Assembly: GCA_022577435.1 (NCBI GenBank)
Contig: JAKOON010000023.1
Coordinates: 2,416,501 to 2,480,500 of the forward strand
Length of the DNA stretch: 64,000 bases
Direction: 5' to 3'
Origin: Embiotoca jacksoni
Lineage: Eukaryota; Chordata; Actinopteri; Embiotocidae
Part shown: piece by piece, positions 25,886 through 38,088 of the stretch
Layout: each line of letters opens with the position of its first letter
Position numbering within the stretch: the first letter of the stretch is position 1
Translations under genes and position numbers: made by a program
The notes under the pieces: model-generated
The model's input: the letters and a program-made list of their open reading frames with translations, nothing else
What the model was told of the DNA's origin: nothing
Databases searched by the model: none

Positions 25886-26091
25886 TTATGGCTTGTAGTA
25901 CTTGTCATTGTAACGGTGGATGGTTACACAGCCATGGTAGGAGATGGGTCGCGGCATGGCTGCCACCCCTGTGATGATGCCGGTTGACGGGTCGTAACAC
26001 AGGATGGTGTCTGTGGCTTCACCGCTCTCCCATCTGCCGCCAAGGATGAAGATCTTACCGTTACACACCGACATGCCACAGCTCTCCTGCG

Positions 26092-26145
<54 letters not shown>

Positions 26146-29100
26146 AATTTAAGAGTGAAGCCACAAAGTAAACAAACATAGTATTCTGGCAGCTGAAGTC
26201 AATTTGTTCAATGAGTGCTTAGATTTTGCTTTTAATCTCTTGCCTGCTTGTTAAAGGTGTGGACCACATGCATCCAGTAGTCCTCCACGGGGTCGTAGCA
26301 GAAAATGGACTTGGTGAGCCCACCGCACACATAGATCAGGTTGTTGAGGGACACTGCTGTAATACAGCGCTTGGCAATGGGGATGTTGGCCCTTAGTAAC
26401 CAGGAGTCTGTCTCTGGATCATAGCACTGAACCTGTAGATGTGTTTTACAGTGATGAAAGAAAGAAGATGAAGTCATATTCATTACATAATTTTTTTCCC
26501 CAATATATACCATATGGAGGGAAAATAGTTGTTAAAGAGGAGAAAACTGAAATATGTGGAGCTCATTTTGCAGGCTGTTCTGTGGGATGACATAAACTGG
26601 CATCTGTGTGGTTTTGCAGACAATCCAAGCATTCCCTCACCCACTTATCTCTAAAATAGCTGCCTTCCAAACAGTTTGGTCTCTGACTACGCCTAATGTG
26701 CACAATCTCACTCCAACATAATCGGGATCATTGTAAATGACCCTGTTAGGAGACTCAGGAGATGAGAAGCTCAAAGAAACTGGAGCCAGCATGTGCTGTA
26801 GTCCCTGGTAGAGTCAAATGTGCAGTTAGAGAGACATAAGTAGTTGTGTTATCTCTTATCAGACTGCCTCTCTGCCTTTGGATGCGTTTTCTATCTTAAC
26901 ACAAACACAAACACCAGCAGTTCAACGGCGGAGAAAAACTGCTTCTAAGAAAGTTTAGATTCCTGTGAAAGCTGTCCTCCTGTTTACTGCCAGCAATGTG
27001 GCTGCTGGTCAAAACATAACAAAACTATTCCAAGGCAATTTATCATGTCATCTTTTCTGAAGTTATCTTACATCGTAGTGTAAAAGTTCCTAATCCATAA
27101 AATCCTCATCGTTACTGTAACATTCACTCCAAAACCTTCAGTTTTACAACTGAGTCTTTCAATTTCAATTCTTCTTCCCGAAACGTCAGTGATGCATCAT
27201 TTCACTGGGTAAATGTATTTTATACTACATTAGATAAATCTGCTATAACCATATATTTTTCAGTTAAACACCACTTACTGTTTTTGTGCTGTGACTTTTA
27301 AAAGCTAAAATGATTTCACCACCTTTGTAAAACTTTTTTTTCCCCTTTTGTAACATGTTTAACATTCCTTTTTTAGATGAAACTGTTGCTAAAATTGAGA
27401 AGTTAAGACTTTCTATTCATAGTAACAGAAATGAGAAACTTCAGCTTGTAATTTTGAGATTGTGCCAGACAACAAAAAAAATGAACTGGACACATCCCTT
27501 GTGTGTTTAAGGTATAATCACTGAAAACAGTTGGTCTGAGACAAAAAAAGCACCTCAGCTGTCATCACTATATGCTTAAGTGTGTGGGTTGGGAAGCACA
27601 CATTTGTTTCCCACCTTGTCTGAACAGGTGTCGTCGTCAGGCCCGCCTCCGATGACAAAGAGCTTGCCAGCACAGCTGGCGACAGCTGGAGAGCTGACCG
27701 CCTCTTTCATGGGAGCCACTTCTGTCCAGCGGTTAGAGAAGGAATCATAACACTCCACACTGCTCAGGCGGGTCTGGCCATCATAACCACCCACAGCATA
27801 GACCTGAGGACAGACACACAAACGTAGTACATGGATCACATTGGGGAGACTGCCACCTTGAAACAATATGTGCACCACACGTTTTCTTTACACAGAGAAA
27901 GATTAAAATTAAGAGTTAAACAAATGCTTACTTTACTTGTGTTACGCACACAGAAACACACAAAATTATTATTAACCATGATGAAGATGTTTGTGTTTCT
28001 GCTTACGAGTTCAGGAGTATTAACAATAGTCAGCACTTCAAGAACCAGTTTATCAGGTGCAAGAGGAAGGATGACTACTGCTTCCAAACAAGCACCACTA
28101 TGCCGGCTCTCAGTGCTCTTCTATCTGTAAACACTGCAGGCGCCAATAGATCTGCCAACCTATAACATCACTTCCACATCTGCTCAACTGTTAGCAACTG
28201 CCTAACAATACCTGGAGCCATTGTTTTCTCTCGACAGACCTCTGTGCATGTCTCAGAGGTTTACTTTGTCGCCTGGTACAATAGCAGGGACAGTTGTAGC
28301 TGTTACAATTTTGCAGCAGAATATCAGGTTTTTTTTTATTATTATTTTAGTTTGTAAAAGCCTGGATCTTCACATTAGCTGATAAATGTTGTTAAGAGGT
28401 CATTTCTGGTTGAGCAAATCTGAACCATTAGCAATGAATATCTATAAACTTTACTGGAAGCTGAAGCAACACAAGCTGGAGCTTTGTGCTGATTGAACAT
28501 AAGCACTCTAACAAGTGGTTACGTATGCTACCCTCCTGGAGTGGAAAAAAAATGGCGACATGGTAAAACTTGTGAAGGAGAGCTGTGAAGAATGGAAATA
28601 TGTTACAATAAAACATAGAACAAATATATACCTTTAACAAAGTTTTTACAAAGATTGTTAAAGGTATATATTTGTTCTTCTATGCTCTCAATAACATTTC
28701 CTGGAAAGAGATCACGTGTCAAGAATACACACTGAGCAGCCTTACTGGTTACAAACATAGCAACACAAATCAACAGGCTGGTCTTGCGCAACAAAAAAAA
28801 CTTCAGGCGGTTCCTGTCTCCTCTGTAAAATCGGAAACACAAAGAAGTACAGAGGAGAGAGAAAAACAAGAGAGAAACAAAGAGACAAAGAAAGACGGAG
28901 GGAAAAGAGGGGAAGAAAAAGATGGAAGCTGACGGAGCACATTGATATTTGCATTCAACACTTTGGTAAAGCTGCATAACACTTTTGTTTTGTTTTTTAA
29001 CTGAAAAGATGATGACCAGTACTGTTGTTCACAACTCAAGTGGCGTTTTCAAAGTAGTGTTATCTGTCTACATTCATGTATTTTCTATGACAAAAACACA

Positions 29101-30064
29101 CATCTGGTGGAGGGCAGCTGCAACACTGTAACTCACAGAATAATAATGATTTCACAAATGCACCGCAACCGTGAAATCTGGACCTTTCCCAGAGGAGCTG
29201 AATGTGAGAACACCAGTGTCAGAATCTGTTAATAAATTAAACAGACTTTACTCAGCTCCCCAATATAAAGTCTGTGTGATGTCCGATTGAGCCCGTGTGT
29301 GAATAAGGGCAGGTCATTGTTTGGAGAATTCGCAGCGTGCGGATGGGCGTGATGATGATGTACTTTTGCCGACTCTACCCAGGTGCCACCCGTCGCCTCA
29401 ACCAAGCGGAGTATTTACAGCAGGTGAAAACACACCTGACACGGACAAACTCCTGTTGTGTGCGACATGTGCGAACGGGCCACTACGGGCAATGTCTGTA
29501 CCTGGATCTTCAGACACTGCACAAAGTTTATATGAGAAAACATCTCAACAGATGCAAGAACAACAAAATATAAAGGTAAAGCTAATCAAGAGCAAAGTGT
29601 TGTTCAGACATGTTTTTAGTTTTGGTTTTCTGGGCCTCAAACGGCTGATTCCCCCCATTTCTTTACTTATCCCAAGTAATTTGAATCCACATGGATTTTA
29701 TTTGCCAGGGTTTACAGATCTCTTCCCAATACGCCATGCAACGGGGCACTGAATCATTCTTTTCTTTTCGCCCATGGCTCTGCGCACTCACTCGATACAC
29801 CAAGAGAGTCTAACAATATAGGCACATTTGACACGAGATCGAAGACGGTGGCACATACCCAATACGGACCTGAGGTATGTGGCTATCACACAAACACTAA
29901 GCCAAACATGATTCACAACTCTGCGGACATACTCGCTTGGCCGATGAACAAGCACATTTACGGCTTATCTTATGACCAAAGACGGACTGAATGATCAACT
30001 GCTTCCTTAACACGCAGCGAGGTGAGAAGTAGTGACGGTAAGAGGAACACAGAGACCTGGCAAC

Positions 30065-30124
<60 letters not shown>

Positions 30125-33100
30125 TTATGATGGACAACAACAGCCGTCACTAAGTGCAGCCATAACGGAAAGGAAAACATTGGTGACCTATTTTAGATTA
30201 TACTCCGTGGAAACAAGAGCAGTCCAGCAGGACAGCACGGGCTGCAGGACACCGAGAAGTTAGCGTGTGTAAATCCTTATGAGAATCAGCTTTAGAAGTT
30301 TAGAATTCAAGTTTTAGATCAGAGAAAGTAAATTAAAGCAAAGTATAATAATAAAATTATAGCTGTGATTATATGTGCAAATATATGCACAGTGAATGAT
30401 TTTTTTTTCTTCCAAAGATTATGTAAATGTTTTGAATCGGGACTTCTCGTGGATTTGCATGAAAACATGAACCTGCATGTGTTCTTTGTAGAGGCTTGTT
30501 TATGACACTCTGCCCTTGTTGCTTGCAACTTCAGCATCGGTGTCGTTTGTCAAAAGGGGAAATTATAGACTGAATGAGGAAATGACAGAGTACAAGGTCA
30601 AGAGGAGGGAATCTGAATTTTGAGGAAGCGATAATAGCAATTCTTGAGAAAAAAAACGTTGGATACAATCTGGAATGAGACCATAACAAAAGCATTCACT
30701 GTAAACAGCCTTCTTAGACACATTCTAAGGAAATGAAACAAGATAAATGCCACAGAAAAGACAATTTAGAGGGAACCTGACAAAGGAAATTTCAACAATG
30801 AATACAAATATAAAAGGTAATTTACAACTAATCAATAAGTCATCTCTCAGACACAGGATGTAATTTATCTCCAGATAACTAACCTATAACAAAAGGGATC
30901 CGAAAGGATAAAGTCTGTAAAATAAACAGAAAGACAAATAAGAAAATATCTGAAGGAGAGGACAAAAGAAAACCCTCCCGATATTTAACATCTACGAGGA
31001 ATGCGTTTTTTTTTAAAAAAAGGTTCAAAAGTGTGTTTATGCTATTATACTGTATTTATTGTGATAACTGGCATACCTTGAACTTCCGTATAGAAATACA
31101 GTTCACCATAATGGTACAAATGATCAAAAACCTTTTACTATGCTATCTTAGTTTACCATCAAACATGTTTTGCATGAGTGTCCATTCAGCTACAGATCAT
31201 TAAGTTGAAACTTGGCTTCCTTTAATGCTCTATACTTAAGTGAAATTGCCTCAGTCGACTTGTTTTCATCATACCTTGATAGATGACTCGCTTTGGAGTT
31301 AATTATTGACTTCTATAGCCACAGTGTGACCTCCTGCTGATGACTACACCACTGTGGGAGACCAGCACGCAGTTCAAATGCACATATGTGTGTTCGCTGT
31401 ATGTTGTGGAGAGGCAATTAAGTATTTGGGGCTTTGTCTTGATGTCACAGAAAATTCAATCCAGACTGGCTCCAAACGAAATTCCCAAAAACAAGAAGAG
31501 GATGTTTACACCATAGTCGCAAAATACAAGAACTACCCGAGTCCTCTCTGAAAAAGTAAATTAAGCTCCGTTTCAGGTCGACGCTTCCTGACAATATTTG
31601 TTCTTGTGTCCATGTTCCTCACGTTTGTGCACATGATGGCACACATGTCTGTTGGTGAGGGTTGCATTAGTCTAAACCATGTCTGTTTATGCTTCAACTG
31701 AGACAATCGATGGCCGTTTCTTTATTTTACATTCATAGCAAATAAGTACAGTGCAGAAACCTTTCATGAGGTATGCATGCCATTGTGTTAACAGTGGTCA
31801 ACATCGGCTTTGATGTTCTTTATGACCACAAACCCAAGAAATGCCAGCGGTGAGCAATGAAGACAGACTTTACCATCTAGTTCAAGAACATTTCAAAACA
31901 CAATATATGGTGAACATAACCTTCGTTTCTCACTTGTAAAATAAATGTTTTGCACGTTGGGAATGTTGTTCTTCTAAATATTGATCTTTTCTTTTCTTGG
32001 AGAATGAATGCAATATTCCATACGAATGAGAAGCCTTGTACGGTGTATATTTAAGTACACTGAATTATGCTTACATATGTGAACCCGGTGTGTGTTTACA
32101 GACACATCAGGAGCTCTCACAGCTATCTATGGCCATTCTGAGTATATGTGATTGAGTGGAGGCCCATTAAGCACGATACAGACCAGTGCTCTGAGCTAGT
32201 CCTTAACTTGGAAGTGTGAAGTGCTGGCAAACATCCATTAAACTCCTGCTGCCTTCAAACAAGAATGTCCACCTGCCCTGAGTGGTAGAGTGTAAATAGT
32301 AACAGCTCAGCAACAGAGCAAAGCAGCCATCCAGGATCGCTGATCAGTTTTCATGCAGACATTAACTTCACTCAAATTTCAAAATCAAACCGGTGTCAGG
32401 TCTCCGTTTTCAATCTAACATTTGACATTTACAGCAGTATACAGTGTAGTGTACAGTATAAAAGGGACTACGGGGCATGGGACACTTGACAAGAAAGGTA
32501 GTTAAAATGTAATATATTATTAATCTATTAATAGACGAATAGGATATTGTAGGAATAACTATAAGTTAGAATTATTTTCTATGTGCAGAGTACGTAATGG
32601 GAGAATCAGCTACACTGCCCCTGTATCCGAGGCATTTGTGTATTTGCCAATTCTAAACAGGAACGTAAACTTCCTTCGCTGTGTTGAATTTTCTCCTGTG
32701 TGTCTATGATGTGAGATGAGCTGGCACCAGTCGTTTACAAATTGTGGAGGTAACACACAGATCTGTCGCACACAAAAATAATAAATTGTCATCCCTTGTC
32801 TAAAAGCAGCCTAAAAGACTAAACTAAAAAAAAAATCCCCGAGCTGCATTTCCGTAATGTATTACACCGCAACATGTTACTATACCCTCTGCAGCTACAC
32901 TGTAGGTTACACACTCCTCCTTAAAAACATTGTTTCTATGCTCCCAGACTATGCTATCCTGAATCATGAATGACTGGCTTGGGCTGCTTATGATTTCTCC
33001 GTCCATAGTAGAGAATGGCAAATATGCATTAAAGTCAAGAAATATCTAAATATCAGAAGACGGGCTCAATAATATTCTTTTTTTTTTTTTTTTTTTTTTT

Positions 33101-33957
33101 TAGAAATGCTAAACCTAGCAAAACTAATTATACAGCAATATTTTTGCTCACTGTGATTGTGGCTCTTAATCATAAAGTGAATAAAACACGTTAACTTTGG
33201 AGTATATGCGAAGGCCTGATCACGTTGATGTCTCTCCTTACCTTGCCCAGTAGGACGCCCATCTTGTGTCTCCAGCGACCTTTGTTAAGAGATGCCACTC
33301 TGATCCACAGGTTGAGCTGGGAGTTGTACATCCACACATCCCTGCTGTTGATACGACCACCTAAAAACAGAGGAACTAATATTTCAGATGATGTCCATGC
33401 TTTGATAGACAATTTAGATCATCATTATTACTATTTTTTTTAATTATTAATATTAAGTATTAATATAAATGCACTTATAAATAAACATAAGATGCTCTCG
33501 GTGAATGACAGCTTAGAATAGTGTGTTCAGGTCAAAGTAGCTTCTAACTATGTCAGAGTTGTGACTCTCATCTAACTTTGACCTGAGCAAATAAAAGGTT
33601 TCCACACGCAAGTGCAAACATACTGCAAATTGGCTTTTTAAAAAATACACATGGATAGGCATAATTTAATGTTTAAAATCCAAAATAATGTCTGAATTTG
33701 TATTTTATTGATCTTTTTGAAGCAAACACACCAAAATCAGGATCACTGGCAGCAAACAGCTACAGCATGACTGCTACAGTACGACCAAACTCCTCATCTG
33801 CTGTCTCTGAAGATGTAGAGAATAACAGCCACTTGACTAATTCTGTGACCCAGACACACTTTTAACAAGCCATAACATGTGCAGATGCTTTTTCTCTCAA
33901 TGACAACCCCCCCCCCCCCACACACACACACTTCTCCACCAGAAAACACACACATGC

Positions 33958-34024
<67 letters not shown>

Positions 34025-37000
34025 GTTCATGCTGGCTTTTATCCAACAAGAAGAAGTGTGTGATGTGTTGGAGCGTCGTTGCTGCATGGATACCGACAAG
34101 ACTGCAGCACACAAATAGAAAGGTCAGCGACGATCTTTGTTATTTCCCACTGGGACTTAAATTGATCACGGGTCCATGATATCAGTTAATGAAATACAGA
34201 TTATGATCATGAGTAAGAACACACGTGGCTTCAAATCACACGTCTCCCTCTATAAAGACGCTGTCCTTCAGAGAAGAGCAGTTTCTTACTAAAAACTATA
34301 GACATTTATATTTATAAATGAAGGTCCATTACATTCAAGCCCTTGCCAAGTGAGTTCACACAATTCTCAGTTAAATTTTGCAGTAATTTTGTCTGGCGAG
34401 ATATTCTCTTGCAAACTCGGCATACTATATTGGCAAGGCATGCCCGCCAGGGACTTAAAGTTACCCCCATGCTAACTTGAACATGGGTAAAAGAATTTAG
34501 TCATACAGCTTTTCTAGACTTTACTAATGTTTCTGGACCAAATGGATCAAATTCTGATTGGGAAATGACCCATTTTGCAGGGCTTGTGATACTCAAATCA
34601 ATTTATCCACCATTTTAAAGCTGAAACACTGACTGGAGTAGGCAACAGTGTGGCGTGTGACGTAAACACGTGTCTGCAGTGTTTTTGTAATTACTCTCAC
34701 TGGCAGAAGGGGGAGACAGATTTAACAGCAGTGATTAACACATACTTATCTCCTTAAACTAACCTGAAACATTTCTCCATCTAAGACATTTTGTTGTTGA
34801 AGTTTCTGTGACGTTGTGTGGGTGTTTTCTTTTGTACAGAACACATATGGTTGGTTGTATTGTATGGAAGAATAATTAAAGCAAAGAAAACCTGCCCGTG
34901 TATACAAAGACATCTAAACCTTTCCAGTACTCACACCCAAACAAAACAAGAGCTTGACTATTTTTATGTAGTTGGCAGGCAAAATAGACATGTGGGTGCA
35001 GATATTAGGCATGTGTTTTATCCTGACAATTAAAAGAAAACACTTCCTGTAAGGGTCCTCTAATGCAAGAAACTGGGGACTATACTATGCCTACCTCTTG
35101 TTTTTCATTAGGGGATAATATAGGGTAATTAATGTTCAGTCATTCTAAATTACACTGTAGCACACAGATAAAAAGAGACAAGAGAAAGAAGTTAGTTGCA
35201 GTGCACGTCAGCCTAATAGCAAAAGAGCCAGACAGTCTGGTGCCCCTGGGGCTTCTGTTGTTAAAGATCTGCATGATGGAAACACGTTGACAGAGCATGC
35301 TCCACTTCAAAGAGATAAGACTTGTAAATCCAGAAAGCTAGTTAGAAAAGAAGTACTTGTTTCAAAAAGGGGCCTTTTCTCATCAAAGACATTAGATGGT
35401 CAAGTCCTCCCGGTGCAGATAAAGGAGGACCACTGCTAATTATTATCATTACTATTCTTAACTGACAAGAACCCGTGACTTTGGGAGGTGCCAACATGAT
35501 TTGTGTGACACCTTTATAAGAGTTACGCATTACTTGCATTTATGTGCAGTTTTATAGATAATGCTAAATACATGGCAGAATTCCAATGTATGACAAGGCA
35601 GCTTATGACTATTACACGCTCCCCACTGTAATGTATGAGGCAAACACATGTGCTTTGCTGATGATGCATTATCCAACTGGTTGATTGCGATGTTATTCAT
35701 ATCAGAAAGTCAGTGGTGGCCAGAGTTCTGGTCCCAGGAGAGAGAGAGAGAGAGAGTGAGAGAGACTAAAGACGCTTTTTATACCCAACTGGGCCACATC
35801 CTATTTAAGACCGCAGCTAACTGCAGCCGTGCAAGACACTGGAAGCCCAGAAAGGTATTTGGATGAGTTCCCAGTGATGAGTGGGCCACACCGACAGACA
35901 GAGTGGAGGTATGTACGGGAATTTAGTAAAGGGGGACAGAAAAGGGGGTAAAATAAATAAATAAAAAATAACATACGTATGAACACATATGGGAGTCAAC
36001 AAAATGGGGCAATGAAGATCATAATATGCTACAAAGCAGTGGTGCATTTGTGTGCGTGACACAGAAAGATGTGGGCGGAGGAGTTTGTTGACTTTTTCAG
36101 GCAGCGCTCGAGGGTAGATTGATAGCACACACGTGAGGACTTGGGACAGCGAGAGAACACTGCACACTCTTTGCTGAGGGGGAGAACTTTTTTTCTTTAG
36201 ATGTCCTGGTTTTTTTTCCCTCTATAAAGGTTCCACGTGTTGTTGTCCATTAATGTTGTGCAGTTCATACACAGCATGTCTGAACAGGAGCGGTACGAGC
36301 GGGCACATCAGAACTCCTGTCAATGCATTTTCTTGGAGATAAAGTCACAAAAGAAGAAAAACAGTAATCCTCCCCATGAACTCAATCAGACATTCATTCA
36401 GAAGTCCATCTTGTACTCAGCATAAAGTCAAAACAATGTGCTACTTGGGCAACAACCATTACTCTGACCTCATTTGTTAAAACGAATGAGGCAATACTAA
36501 TGTCTTTTTTTAATGGAGGTGTTTTTTCTTTTTTTTTCTTTTTTACCAAAGGAGTCTTGCACCATCTAAGTGTAAATGAGATTCTGAGAAAGTTGCAGAA
36601 CTGATGTGAAGCTGGTGACCTTGATGATTCGCCAAGAGGAAGAGAGAGAAGTATCCAGCTGACCAATGGAGGCGTTGCTTAGTACCGAGTCTGGAGAGTG
36701 CATCCAGATGTTGTTCTCATATTTTCCTTCAACTCAAACAGGCTGAGGCTGTAAAAATAACACGGGGCAAACAGCCACTACGGCCTTTTCCTGCCACTCA
36801 TCTGAGAGATTAGATGACAAGTCAAGAACGGCCCGACGGTGTCCCCGAAAAGCGTACTGATTGATTTTGGTTTTTGGGAAGGACACAATCACACAAATAT
36901 GAGGATAAAGTGGTCTCCACAACAACCAAGAACATTTTGAGACTAAACACAGAAACAATAGGTGTGATAGTACCGTTAATACTGGCTTAAAATCAATGTT

Positions 37001-38036
37001 TGGACCCCTATAAAACATTCTGAATTTCCACAAGCCAAAATAGATAGATTCCTAAAGGTTAAACAAAAGACGGAACATGCTCAAAAAACAGTGGCTTAAG
37101 CAAAGTCTATCCTTGCAGTGGTAGTTGTAACAAATGTGGCAGGATCTTACCTGACACCAGAATGTCATTGCGGAGGGCACACACAGCATACTCAGACTTG
37201 GTAAACTCGGGCAGTTTGGCCAATGATTTCCATTCTCCTGTGACTGGATCGTAGCATTCGGTGTAGGGCAGGTTGAAGCCTCCCACCCGCTCGCAGCCAC
37301 CCACCACCACAATCACCTCCGAGTAACCAGTTGACCTGTCGAGAAGGAAGGAGGGAAGATCAGACAGCGGGAGACACGTGGAAAGTAGAGCTGTAGGGGA
37401 AATAAGAGCACTGCTAAAGTCATTATAAAAACAGAAACACAAGAAAAACATGTATCCAAAAGGCCCTTACAGGAATGAGCAGATTACAGACATGCTGTCT
37501 ACTTAAAATACTGTAACTCTGTAGACCTTTATAAACAGTATGGATACAAACAAACATGTACATGTCAACACGTGGAGTGATATCTAATCACAGAAGGGAG
37601 ACATTTGTGGCAGTGCAGGAACACAGTGGTGGTTTCCACAGGAACAGCTTTAATCACCTTCAAGGCAAACTTTAGGTTACAGCGAAGATATTAATCACGG
37701 TACGACAAAAACACACTTGAAGTTTTACTGTATCTGAATTTCCATGATCGCAAAGCTTTCCTCTTTGGCTGTTCAACACATGCCACGGATATGACAACAT
37801 TTCCTATAAGGGAGCAAACTAAATCCAGCGTGTTCTCTTACCATTTTGGTGTACTGATGCCAGAAATAGCTCCGTATAACATCAAGTTCAGTATCTGTCT
37901 TTGCACTGTCTCTCACATTTCTGTTTGTTAACTTGGCATGCGTGTAGTTTAGAAACAGGTTGAGGTTTAGTGTCGTTTCAAATACTTGTATACGTCTATG
38001 AGACAGTCTAACCACTAAGTGTGTGTGTGTGTGTGG

Positions 38037-38088
<52 letters not shown>

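Larger units (their letters stand above)
27804..33241 (-). other. klhl24 intron 4, 5.4 kb
   Basis: Large intron splitting the kelch domain. It contains a near-perfect hairpin (28614-28684), a (GA)n microsatellite at 30068-30120 and a T-run at 33079-33102. Short frames on both strands (for example 28672-28932 and 29321-29752) have no recognisable domains. No nested gene was seen. Confidence 0.65.

Noticed and set aside
29321..29752. 143-codon plus-strand frame in klhl24 intron 4
   Set aside because: No domain, no splice continuity and no transcript signals; consistent with chance.
33879..34118. Long frames across the CA repeat, on both strands
   Set aside because: They are translations of (CA)n and a C-run, not genes.
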